Assembly: GCF_000001735.4 (NCBI RefSeq)
Contig: NC_003070.9
Location: 20,569,971-20,633,970, forward strand
Origin: Arabidopsis thaliana
Lineage: Eukaryota > Streptophyta > Magnoliopsida > Brassicales > Brassicaceae
DNA length: 64,000 nucleotides
Direction of reading: 5' to 3'
In this document: positions 26,355-37,243 of the stretch, one piece after another
Position numbering within the stretch: the stretch's first letter is position 1
How the letters are laid out: each line of letters opens with the position of its first letter
The notes under the pieces: model-generated
What the model was told of the DNA's origin: nothing
The model's input: only the letters and a program-made list of their open reading frames with translations
Database searches by the model: none
Program-made: the position numbers and the translations under genes

Positions 26355-28086
26355 TTAGAGCCGTTTTGCAAATTCACAATGAAGAAATAAAGGATTTAAA
26401 GGGCTTTCTAAGAGAAGAGATATAGGTTTTGCCCATAATTATTAATAATAAATTGAGTGTACGTTTTTCCAATTACATAAAACAAAGCCTTTGGTCTTGC
26501 TTTTTAGGAATAAACGTAGTATGTGTTAATGTGTTATAATGATTTAGACAATATATCTGTTTTTTTTATTCTTAAAACATGAAAAATAAATATGCTTTAT
26601 GGTAAGAAAACATGGAGGATAGATGAGGAAAAAGAGAGAAAGACGCATGTTTCTTGCAAGACGAAGTTACTTCAGCGAGTTAAAAGTCTTTCCAATAACC
26701 AACTAACTATAGTCAAAGATATTTAATCGGTAGCAAATAATACTATTGAGCGGTCGCATAAATTTGTATTTTCTTAAAAATTAGAACAATGCAATTTTAT
26801 AAGAAGTTGTGTCAGAAGAAATGCTCGACGTATGAGAGGTTGTTCATCGTAAAACAACGGGTACGCACGATTGCAAGCTACTGTCCACTAGATAGATGGT
26901 TCGGCTACTGTCCACTAGATAGCAAACTTTAACTCTATATTATTTGGTTCTCGTTCTAATTTTAAACTTAAGAACAAATAAAATATTGAAATCATCAAAA
27001 TACTATTAAAAAGTATTACATGAGAGATTACGAATATTGAAAGATTTATCGATTTCTATTTTTATTTTTTTTTATTAAAATGTCTATTTTGAAAGAAATA
27101 GAAAAAAACACCCAAATATTTATTAATTTTAAAATTATATACATCTATGGAAGATTTAAATGTATAAATCTGTTAAAAATATATCTAGTTAATAAATGAG
27201 TAGTGTTTGTAAATAAATCATTTTATCTTTCAATCTTCTCAACATTAAGCATAAAACTAATAAATATAAATAAAAATCTTAGATTATGGTAATTGTTATA
27301 GGGTTAAATATCGTCAAATTATATGAATCTCTTATCGTCAATGCTTAATTAAAGTTCATGTTTCACTTTCATGAGCCGAATTTGAGTTGAGAGCATTTGA
27401 ACTTGATTTTGTCTTCCGTCTAGTAATCCGACCAAGTAAGATCCACTCCACTACTCAAGATTGTAATCGCTGGATAGTATGGTCGTACTACTCAGTATAA
27501 GACGGTCACGTAACGATCAAACATGCATCAGTCAACGAGATATCTTAAACTGTGTGTTCGGTCTTTGACCACTATTGGAGCAACTAGCAAGGTATGTCAT
27601 CCATACTCTTGAGAGTTCCAATATTTTTAAAAGTATATCAGATTTTTATGTGGTTTCATTCTTACTTCTCTTAATTTAAGTTGTTAAAGTTATCATGTGT
27701 CGTCCTTTTCTTTTTGTCTATAGTTTTATTTAATGGTCCTTAAAATTCTTGTGCCAGCCACGTAAGAATGTCGGTCCGAAAACGTAAACAACCCTTCAAG
27801 AAAACCAAGTTAAACAACACATCTAAAATGAAATATATTATCAAATCTTTCAAACCACCAAATTATTTTCAAAATCTCCTCAAAAGAAAAAAAAAAAGAA
27901 AAAACTAGATATTTATTATAAATTTAATAAAGTACAAACAACTCCCGCACAACGTCCACCACACACACCATTAAACCAAATGCAAAAAAAAAAAGTTAAG
28001 AAAACTCAATAGATTGAAATCTGTTTTATTAATTATTGCGTAGTCAAATTAAATATAGAGAAAGACAAAAATATCATTAATTAACC
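26355..28086. other. AT-rich intergenic region
   Basis: 1.7 kb with no supported gene. A 19-bp direct repeat GCTACTGTCCACTAGATAG occurs at 26877-26895 and 26904-26922. The rest is AT-rich with A and T runs. The last 50 bp or so are the 3' UTR of the dirigent gene on the minus strand. Confidence 0.5.
26877..26922. repeat. 19-bp direct repeat
   Basis: GCTACTGTCCACTAGATAG is present twice (26877-26895, 26904-26922) separated by 8 bp. Probably a local slippage duplication; no element ends were found around it. Confidence 0.9.
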
Positions 28087-28650
28087 TCAATAATGCAACA
28101 CGTAACAACTATACTCAACAGTAGCATCACCGTTCTTGAGATTAATCCACTTTGTCCTAGCCTCCACATAGCCTCTAGCAAATCGGAAAAGCCCACTTCC
28201 TCCGACGATCGGCATTTCTCTGACTTCCGACAACGCCGTGTTCCTGCCAAGAATCGTGATCGTGCTTCCGTTATATTTCCCTGTCTTGAAAGCAAAGTTC
28301 ATCGCCATCAGGAAACCCAACTCCTTTTGGGCCGCTCCGGCGTAAAATCCTTGGGCCTGACCCAACACCGTGGAGTTCATCGGAACTTTGGCCGTCAAAG
28401 CGTTGTCGATCATGGAGATGGCTCCAAAATAGGAACTGTTTGTAACCGGTGGTTGTATCATGATGGAGGTTGGGTTCGGACCGCTTAAGATATCGTGCCA
28501 ATAGACTTTGAAATGGGTAAGTTTCTCCTTTTTGTGGAGACCAAGAAGTTTCCGGTCCATGGTTCTAGCGAAGTCTTCACCGTCTCCGGCGGAAGAAACC
28601 ACGGCGAGAAAGAGGATTTGGACGGCGAGGAAGAAAATGAGCTTAGCCAT
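28087..28650 (-). CDS. DIR20: Dirigent protein
   Basis: Single exon, 187 residues, usual size and structure for dirigent genes. Residues 1-21 ([20 protein letters not shown]) form a signal peptide, so the protein is secreted to the apoplast. The dirigent barrel follows with family blocks [79 protein letters not shown] and the end [14 protein letters not shown]-glycosylation sites (NSS, NGS) are visible. Dirigent proteins give stereo- or regiospecificity to phenoxy radical coupling (lignans, lignin). The symbol is from memory. A TATA stretch lies at 28727-28737, about 80 bp upstream of the ATG. Confidence 0.95.
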
Positions 28651-28726
28651 GTGTTTTGTTGTGGTTTTGGTTACTATGGTTGGTTTGTTTACATAAGTGG
28701 TGTAGAAAACAAGGTGGTGTGATGCT

Positions 28727-28737
28727 TTTATATATAT
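28727..28737 (-). promoter_or_regulatory. TATA box of dirigent gene
   Basis: On the minus strand reads ATATATATAAA, 77 bp upstream of the start codon at 28650; the spacing leaves a leader of about 45-50 nt. Confidence 0.65.
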
Positions 28738-30998
28738 GTCAAATTTTAGACATCTTTCTAGAAATTAATTAAAAAAAAATATCTTGTTTAATTCGTGGAT
28801 TCGTTTAATATTTTTCTGAAGTAGTTAAAGAATATTGACTAGGGAATGGACGAATTTTAGTTTATTTACAAAATAAAAAAAAATAAACAAGTGTGGATCT
28901 TGTGTATTCCATGTGTGAAGTACTATCATAATCATTGCGTCATCGAGTCGTATGATTTACGGTGAAGTCATATTCACAACTTTTTCTTTTTAATATCTTT
29001 CTGAACTGAAAAAAATCATTTTACGGTTTAATAAGTTTTTCTTGAAGATTATGCCCATTATTCTTCTAAATTAAGCATATTTTGTTACAACTTTGAGAAA
29101 TTTGAATCATTATGGTGGTCGAGTACTAGTCCATTTCAAATTTCAAAATGTTGTATATTTTTTTATTTACTTTTCTTTAGTCGGTCTCATACATAGGGTT
29201 TATGGCTGTCATTTTCTTTTACGTATTTATCACGCTTTTGCTTTATTATTTGCTTTCTCTTGTTTTCTTCGGAAAAGTTTTCATTCCATTATCTTTTTGT
29301 ATAGTGTATGTATACAACGAAAATGTAACTCCGTTCCTAAAGACTTTTTCCAACCAATTACGAACCCTTTTATACGTAATTTGAAATGTCTTTAAATTAA
29401 CTTTTAGTAAGAAAGCTAACGAATTTTTTTCTAGTTTACCTACCAACTTACCAACTACAGTGTATGCATATGTTTATTTTTCTTCTTTCCAAACGTATAT
29501 GTTTAGCTTTGTATCAACATAGTGCAATGATCAATACCAACTTATTTTGTTTTGTATTATTCTTGACTTTTGGGGCGTGGCCTGACTTCATCAGAAAAGC
29601 CCATTACTCGTGGGCCCAGTCTTCAACTTTCCCTTGTCGTGTGCCCATCACTGCTCCATTCCGTACGTTAATACAAAGATTATTTATGATTTATAGGTTT
29701 GTTTTTGTATATATTAGTCCATAAATTTTGAAAACTGTAGATAGTCTATACAGTATTTTGTCACATTTGTTGGATTAATGTAAATTTAAATTGATTAAGG
29801 CGTATGGAATATGTTAGAGAGACATCTTTAATGTCTCTTTTTCGTGAGATCCACGTAAGAAAAGAAAAAAAAATATTAGATACAATGATTATTTTTCTCT
29901 ATAAGTGGTCCACTCCCATAGAAGAACTGATTTTAGATTCAACTTTAAAATAACTAAATAAAGTATATAAGTTGTCATTTCTATGAAACTCTTTTTAACA
30001 ACATCAAATATACGTTTGGTATCAAAGTTGCACATAATTTCTAAATGCTAACGAATGGTGAAAACGCATTTTATAAGACATATATATGTAAGTTCAAAAT
30101 ATTATTATATATGAGTACTAATCAAATAACGTGGCCTAAAAATCTTCTAACTAGCTGGAATTGTTATAAGTTTAAATTTTGACTTTTAAAATTTAATCTA
30201 GAAGCATTGACTGTAAGTCTGTATATATGTGTAATCTATTTCAAAAAATCAAAAACAATTCACACTATAGCATGGGTCAACAGTTGAGTAGGTAGGTTTT
30301 GGACCGCTTACACGAATCACATTTTTAACATAATTTTTGAAAACGTGATTTCTTAACGAGTATTATGTAAATACTTTACGAGCTTTTTTTTTTTATAACA
30401 TTTTTACACGGAATATTTTTGTTTCTCTTTTTTTTTTGGGTAAAAGTTTTGTTTCTTTATTTAATATTGGTAAAATCAATGTTAGGTAGACTTAGTATTT
30501 AGGGCTTAATTATGGTTTATATGACTTAGATCGGTCAAAGAAGGAAAATGTCATATAATCGTTTCAACCTCTGAAGAAAAAAATGAAAAGCCATAAGAAG
30601 AAGAACAAAATCATTTGAAATCGTCATTGTCTCGTGATCTTGTAGTCTTGTTGACATAGACATTTTAATATAGGAAATTTGATGTTTGATAAAACATGTA
30701 GGTCAGTTCTTTTCGTCATGGACATTTAATCTGACGTGTGATAAATCATGTTGCTCACTTTCTGTGTTATCTTAACGTCGCATGAATAAATTAAATCATT
30801 CTCTAAATATAAAAAAAAATATATGTTCTAAGTTTCTAACAAAATTGTAAGATTTTATCAACAAGAAGAAAAATAAACCTTCTCTAAATGACCCTCGCCG
30901 ACATTTTTAACTCTAATCCCAACCCTTTTCATCAATAGTTCTTGTGATCACAATCAAAGTCCCTAAATCTTTCTTTATTATACAGAAAGCCCTCAAAA
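28738..30998. other. AT-rich intergenic region
   Basis: 2.3 kb between the dirigent gene and the dead DUF716 copy. AT-rich throughout, with long A and T runs. Short open frames exist (for example 29093-29395 +) but they are composed of Phe/Leu/Tyr-rich AT translation with no domain. A GC-richer island near 29575-29635 contains TGGGCC-type motifs. No gene is supported. Confidence 0.5.
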
Positions 30999-31660
30999 AT
31001 GGAATCACCTGTGGGACATCTTGGAAGTGGTATAGATTTCTTTGCAGTTGGTGTATGTCATTCATTGAACAACATCCGACTCTTTTGTCACAACCCAAAT
31101 ACTTTTTCTTCATCACCATGGTTCCCGCTCCTAAGCTCAGATACTTAGAGCTTTACCTTTATCATGGTCTCCGCATCAATCCTCACAGTTCGAGAACTCT
31201 TCAATGGACAGAGACACAGTCCCTTTGACCCTGATGGCACCATCCCGTCGAGGTCGAGTCATCTCCGTAGCGTTGAACATTCCATCCTCTTTACGTCTTT
31301 CATAGTTTATAACGTTTTTGCAAATAGCCTTCCATGGAGCAAGGCCTAGAGCAGCCGAAACTGCGAAGTCACTGACGTTTCTTGCTTTAGCCGCTGCATT
31401 AGGGCAGCAATGGTTCGGCTTCCATTTCACTCTACCGACCACGTGGGCGTTGAGGGACAATACCATTTGCTCTTCGAGCTTGTCATATTCGTTTCTCTAT
31501 AATCACTACTCTCATGGGTATTTCGATGCCCAATAGTTTTTGGTAAGCTTCGTGAGATCATAAAGCATAGCCTTTCAAGGAGGATGGTTAATTGTCATGG
31601 GTTTCATGCTTTTCACACCAAGTTTGCTCCCTAACGGTTGTTTTTTCTACGTAGAGCGGA
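30999..31660 (+). pseudogene. Dead DUF716 (TMEM45-like) gene copy
   Basis: The sequence parallels the two intact genes downstream: it begins MESPVGHLGSG for MGTLVGHVAPG, then LFCHNPNTFSSSPWFP, RELFNGQRHSPFDPDGTIPS, and later reads homologous to the DHMGIEGQYH block, the SFLVSFVRSSS block and LWTPSLIPKG. Frame is lost near 31128 (after the SSPWFP block), again near 31330, and further indels and stops follow; homology fades about 31660, before the region for the last TM helix and tail. It lacks an intron at the position where the third copy has one. Result: no functional protein, likely an old tandem duplicate. Confidence 0.9.
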
Positions 31661-32880
31661 ACATCTTGTCTTGTTGTTTTATCATGGATAATATACTTTT
31701 CTTTCTACGTATATTTAAGTATTCTTTTTTACTTTTATTTGTGACATACTCTTGAAAATCATTCTCTAAATAACGAATGAAATACTCGATGTTAGGAAAT
31801 AATGATATAGAATATTTCAATTTATTGGAAATACCATCGGTTCATACTCAGTTTAGGATTAGGACGGGTTGAGCATTTTAACGGAATCAAACATAACTTA
31901 TCTATGAGAATCAAGTGCGGTTCCTAACTAAGAGATAAGTTTTGATATCCGATAGAATCATTTAACTCGTCTACCTGCTTAATATCAAATTATCAACTGT
32001 GACACAGCATGCTTATGAAAAATATATGAAAAATATGTGACGTACGTGTGCATACAACTATAAGATATAATCTGTCCGTTCTTAAAAAGTTGATGTTGTA
32101 CCTTTTTTTTTTTGTTCTACAAAAATTGACATTTTAATTTTTAATTTTATTTTTAAGAACAACTATATTAGATTGACTCAAACAAGTTAATGTTAAGGAA
32201 CATTGTTTACATAGACTCTAAATTGTCTCCAAATATGTTAATATATACTTCAAAATATATAAAATGATTAAAAATAATTAAATTTTATTAGATTATGGTT
32301 AGTTCATAATTATTTGAAAATGTTTCGTACAAAAAATAATGTTGAAATGATTAAACAGTAGTTGTTTTTAATATATATGAAAAAACTGAAAACATTAATA
32401 CTGTATCTTAGTATCAGTGTGGAAGTATATACGGCCTACAACCTTAATTATCTAACAAAAAAAAATTGTTAAGAGTTTTGTAGATACGTATTTGTTTAAA
32501 GTTTTTATTCACTCAGAACTCTGGAAATTTAGAAGAAATTAAGTTCTTATATTTTTCAACCAGAATTCAACTTAACATTTTTATAAATAAATTGATATCG
32601 TAGTCAGTTATATTTTATAGGGTATTTTATATTATTGTATAAATTTATCGATCATGATTAAATTATATCATTTGGTCAAATGACGCAGAGCCAAATACAA
32701 ACTCCTTAATCCCCAAGCCAATCCGTCACCCCTTACTTCATCAAAATCAGTGACTTTGTAGGAATTTTCAAAAAGAATACTCTAGATTCCTTTTCAAACT
32801 CAGTTCCTCAAGCTCTTTATTAAACCCATGCATAAGAGCACTAATCATGATCATAAAATTCCTAAATCTCCCTCTCCCTC
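31661..32880. other. AT-rich intergenic region
   Basis: 1.2 kb of AT-rich sequence between the dead and first live DUF716 copies. A stretch at 32070-32170 (CTGTCCGTTCTTAAAAAG followed by T-rich runs and TTGACATTTT) resembles the ends of common plant MITE remnants but no matching opposite end was found. No gene. Confidence 0.4.
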
Positions 32881-32888
32881 TATATATA
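32881..32888 (+). promoter_or_regulatory. TATA box of first live DUF716 gene
   Basis: TATATATA preceded by a C/T-rich run (CTCCCTCTCCCTC), 44 bp before the ATG at 32925. Implies a very short leader. Confidence 0.65.
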
Positions 32889-32924
32889 GACTTAAAACTA
32901 TAGATTAAGACATAAAGCCACAAC

Positions 32925-33827
32925 ATGGGAACACTTGTGGGACATGTTGCACCGGGTTTTGCCTTCTTTGCACTTGGTCTATGGCACTTATTTAACAACA
33001 TAAAACTATTTTGTCTCAACCCAAACACCTTTACTTCATCACCATGGTTTCCAACTTCCAAGCTTAGACATTTAGAGCTCTACATAATCATGGTTTGTTC
33101 GTCAATCTCCATAGCCTCAGAGCTCTTCATTGGACCCAAGAAACATCAACCCTTTGACTCTGATGGTACCATCCCTTCAAACCACCTCCACAACTTTGAA
33201 CACTCCTCTATCTCCATGTCATTCTTAGTCTACGCGATTTTCGCAGTAGTTCTTGATCAAGAAAGGCGTAGATCAAATATTTCGCATGGACTGACTATGC
33301 TCGTTGCATCTTCTGCCTTTGCTCAACAGCTCTTCCTTTTCCATCTTCACTCTGCCGACCACATGGGCATTGAGGGACAATACCATAAGCTCCTCCAGCT
33401 CATTATCTTCGTTTCTTTCCTCACCACTCTAATCGGTATCACTTTGCCTAAAAGTTTCTTGGTAAGCTTTGTGAGGTCATCAAGCATAACTTTCCAAGGA
33501 GTGTGGTTCGTAGTGATGGGTTACATGCTTTGGACACCTAGCTTGATTCCCAAGGGATGTTTTCTTCACGAAGAAGAAGGACACCAAGTGATTAAATGTT
33601 CCAGCGATAAAGCTATACACAGGGCCAAGTCGCTAGTCAACATCGAGTTTAGTTGGTTCTTTGTTGGAATCACAATTTTTGTAATGTCGCTATTCTTGAT
33701 CCTAAGTGGGCTTTACGGTGAAAATGCCGAGTACTCAATTCTAGTCACTAAAGACAAAGGTGAAGAAAGTGGTGAAGAGAAACAAGACATAGAGTCGCTA
33801 AAGAAAAGTAAACCAAGTTTTGGCTGA
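32925..33827 (+). CDS. DUF716/TMEM45-like multi-pass membrane protein
   Basis: Intronless, 300 residues. The N-terminus MGTLVGHVAPGFAFFALGLWHLFNNI opens the DUF716 domain; further landmarks are KLRHLELY, FDSDGTIPSNHLHNFEHSSISMSFLVYA, FLFHLHSADHMGIEGQYH and GVWFVVMGYMLWTPSLIPKGC. Hydrophobic segments suggest seven helices, and conserved His residues (FEH, FHLHSADHMG, GQYH) lie near their ends. The tail is polar (EESGEEKQDIESLKKSK). Plant members of this family are often induced by virus infection or expressed in roots, but the molecular function is not known. Nearest relative is the gene 1.2 kb downstream, in tandem. Confidence 0.93.
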   Translation: MGTLVGHVAPGFAFFALGLWHLFNNIKLFCLNPNTFTSSPWFPTSKLRHLELYIIMVCSSISIASELFIGPKKHQPFDSDGTIPSNHLHNFEHSSISMSFLVYAIFAVVLDQERRRSNISHGLTMLVASSAFAQQLFLFHLHSADHMGIEGQYHKLLQLIIFVSFLTTLIGITLPKSFLVSFVRSSSITFQGVWFVVMGYMLWTPSLIPKGCFLHEEEGHQVIKCSSDKAIHRAKSLVNIEFSWFFVGITIFVMSLFLILSGLYGENAEYSILVTKDKGEESGEEKQDIESLKKSKPSFG

Positions 33828-35044
33828 ACTCCTTGGAAGTCGTCAAGATGTGGAAAGGTAAGAAATTATTCGGTTATGTTCTTAAATTTGACATTGCAAC
33901 TTGTACAAAAAAATATAAAATCGAGTAGAATAAAAAATGTTTGATTGTATAATATAAACTTAATAATGAGAAGAACATGCGTCTACAAATGTATTCTTTA
34001 TACTTTAACAATTGTTAAGTCAAAGTATTTTCTTACAATTTCAAATTACGAATAACAAAACAATCATATGATTTTTGGGGAAATTTTGAAAACTAGCTAA
34101 TGAAACGACCAGTCGTCGTCAGTTCCAACGAATTCAAAATTGGCGGCTAAGAATATTACGAATCACAATCGTTTCCATTTTGCTTTTTGGGGAATAGTAT
34201 ATAAAAGGTACCCAACATTTTTAACTATTTGTTCAGATTTTGAAATGAAAATTCCAAAAGGACAACTTAAGGTTTCGGCCGATTATTTCCGCAACCTAGA
34301 AACCATCGTAGATAACAACAAACAGTTTCCAAATTTCAACCAATCCAAGCCTTAAAGGAAAACAGCAAGCACACCTAAATATTACAACATCAAGAAAATG
34401 CATACAAAGGAATGGACGACTCATATTTTCTATGGGGACAGGGTTTAGGCTTGCATTAAGGTACGTATTTTATGTTTATCATCTGTTCGTTACCCTTAAT
34501 TTAAACTATTACGTTATCGGTTATATATAGATCTTTCCTACATGCATATACGGAAGTGGATCCTCATGAAATCTCCTCATAGACATCAAATTTGTTATTC
34601 AACGTCCGCTGAATAAGTTCATTGACCAGATGTTAAAGAACAGATAAGAATTTTCCAACGCAAAAAACAAATAATGAATTGATAATAATCATGGACACAC
34701 TCATTAAACTTAAAATGAAAGTTTTAAATGAATTAAACGTATTTTATGAAGCGTGACCTGTCTTTCTCATCCTACTTCATGTGTACGCTCAGAGTAAACA
34801 AGCAAGATTACACGTGATAAGTGATGATCTTTTTGTGTGTGTCGCAAGTAATGAAAAATACTTTATACAGGTTTATTGATACGTATTCGTACACGTAAAT
34901 GCATAATCCCTAGACATCACCCTCAACTCTTATTAATTAAACCAATCCAGTAATCAATCATTGTTGTTCACAATCAAAACCCCTTATTGTCTCTCTCTAA
35001 ATAGAAACAAAATATCATATTAAGACATAATACAAACCCACAAC
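33828..35044. other. Spacer between tandem DUF716 genes
   Basis: 1.2 kb, AT-rich, without a supported gene. Holds the 3' UTR of the upstream copy and the promoter of the downstream copy; a C/T-rich run CTCTCTCTAAATAG at 34991-35004 before the ATG at 35045 resembles the core promoter of the neighbour. Confidence 0.4.
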
Positions 35045-36215
35045 ATGGGATCATTTTTAGGACATGTTTTGCCAGGTTTTGCCTTCGTAGCACTTGGCTT
35101 ATGGCACTTATTCAACAACATAAAACTCTTTTGTCTCCATCCAAACACATTCAGTTCATCAACATGGTTCCCAATTTCAAAGCTCAGACACTTAGAGCTC
35201 TACTTAATCATGCTATCTTCAACAGCCTCCATATCCATGGAGCTCTTCATTGGACCTAGAAGACACCATCCCTTTGACGTCGATGGTACCATCCCATCGA
35301 ACCACCTCCACAACTTCGAACATTCTTCCATCTCCATGTCCTTCTTAGTCTATGCCGTTTTGGCATTAGTCCTGGATCGAGCACGGCCTAGAGCCGCCGC
35401 TTCTGAGGGGCTAACCATGCTAGCTGCAGCCGCTGCCTTCAGTCAACAGCTACTTCTCTTTCATTTTCACTCTACCGACCACATGGGCGTTGAGGGACAA
35501 TATCATGTGATTCTACAAGTCGTTATCTTCGTCTCTCTCCTTACCACAATCATGGGTATTGTTCTAAGACTCTAATAAATCTAGTATCTTAAATTTACTT
35601 ATATTTGTGTATATATATATATATCATAATATATATAAAGGGATATATATGTTGTTGCTTGTTGGTTTTGCCAATTCTATAAACGGTCCAAAAAAATCCT
35701 GAATTTTGAATTTATGTGTTCTAAATTTTGTGTTGTTTTCCTTTCTTTCTCAAATCAACTAATAACTACTTTAATTCTTAACATCAAAAGGTATTTTCTT
35801 GCCCAAGAGTTTTCTGGTGAGCCTTGTGAGATCTTCAAGCATAGCCTTTCAAGGCGTGTGGCTCATTGTGATTGGTTGCATGCTTTACACACCGAGTTTG
35901 ATCCCCAAGGGATGTTATATTCACGATGAAGGAAGACACATAATAGTTAAGTGTTCCACCGAAGAAGCTCTTCACAGAGCTAAGTCGTTGGTCAACCTCG
36001 AATTCAGTTGGCTATTTGTTACAAACACACTATTTGTTGTCACACTATATTTGATTCTCGATCGTGTTTACGGTGAAAACGTAGAGTACTCTAGTCTAAC
36101 CACCAATAATCAAACATACCAAGATGATGAAGAACAACACTTCGAATCGAAGTCGACTCAGAAAACAAGTTTTGTCCAAATGGGTAAACTCGTTGGACAT
36201 GGGCAGAAAATGTGA
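35045..36215 (+). CDS. DUF716/TMEM45-like multi-pass membrane protein, intron-bearing copy
   Basis: Exons 35045-35555 and 35791-36215 give 311 residues, about 70 percent like the upstream copy by eye: MGSFLGHVLPGFAFVALGLWHLF, KLRHLELYLIM, DGTIPSNHLHNFEHSSISMSFLVYA, FHFHSTDHMGVEGQYH, then across the intron TTIMGIFLPKSFLVSLVRSSS and YTPSLIPKGC. The 235-bp intron interrupts a Gly codon, ATG G|GT; the same site is uninterrupted in the upstream live copy and in the dead copy. Both intron borders carry GTATT. C-terminal tail polar, with no recognised signal. Function unknown; multi-pass membrane location is expected from at least six hydrophobic helices. Confidence 0.93.
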
Positions 36216-36509
36216 GAAAAGTGGTGATGGTTAATGTTATTTGTTATGTGTGTCAGTGTGTGATAAACAAAATATGGGTTGATTCTACTAAAGCCATGGA
36301 CCTTCGTAATTACTGTGTAATCTTACCAACTCAACTTGGTTATTACTGGTTCATATAATTGCTTAATTTTAATTTTTTTGTAATTGTTGCCTTGTTGGAT
36401 GTAAAATAGTTTCGGGTTCCAATTTTAACATAGAAGTAAACTACCACTACGATTACCAAATAATTAACGCTCGATTTAATTATAAAGAAAAAGTATGAAT
36501 CGTCGCTAG

Positions 36510-36541
<32 letters not shown>

Positions 36542-37243
36542 CATAAGAAAACCATGTGTACATTGCTCATTGGGAACTGAACGTTTAAGTTATGATAGTA
36601 TATAGTAAGCAATAAATATTCAACAGCTGTACTATAATTAACTAATTAACCTTTTGCATGAAACATGTTGGTTATTTAGTCGAAGACGTTATGTAAATCC
36701 ACACTTGAGAAAAATGTTCTCCTAATGATTCTGCTATTTCAGCATATCTTATGCGTGACGTGTACTTTGTTTCTAATCCAAAAGGTACGCTAGTCATTAC
36801 AACAATACAACTTCTTAAACATGATAAGATTTAATAAGATTTTCTTTTCATTACGTCGAGATTGAACCAAAAACAAACAAAGAGAATTGCACTTGCGTCT
36901 CAATTTGTCGATAATTTCCTACGATATAAAATACTTAATTCGTTATTGGGCTTTTTAACTCTATTTATATTTATGTAGTTTAGGCCCAATACGCCTTATA
37001 ACATATTAACGATGTCGTTTAAGGGTTTTCTATCTGTTACATAAAAATAAAAATCAGTCGTCTAGAGAAATCTCGGAAGATTCTCCGGCGATACCTCCTC
37101 CGCCTCTGGACTCCCGTAAAACTCAAATTAGCGATTCTCTGTCGACGAGACAAATATTGTGTTCACAAGTTTTCGACTTTAGAGTTCCTGCCTGAACCAA
37201 CGATCATCTTGATTTAGGGTTTTCTGTTTCTCTTCGAGTATTA
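36216..37243. other. Intergenic region before HUB2
   Basis: Contains the 3' UTR of the DUF716 gene, a 29-bp (TA)n tract at 36510-36538, and the HUB2 promoter and leader. No gene supported. Confidence 0.5.

Noticed and set aside
29093-29395. Plus-strand open frame of 100 aa
   Set aside because: Phe/Leu/Tyr-rich translation of AT-rich intergenic DNA without a domain or conserved-looking block.
32070-32180. MITE-like end CTGTCCGTTCTTAAAAAG
   Set aside because: No matching inverted end or target duplication could be found, so it is only mentioned in the intergenic note.
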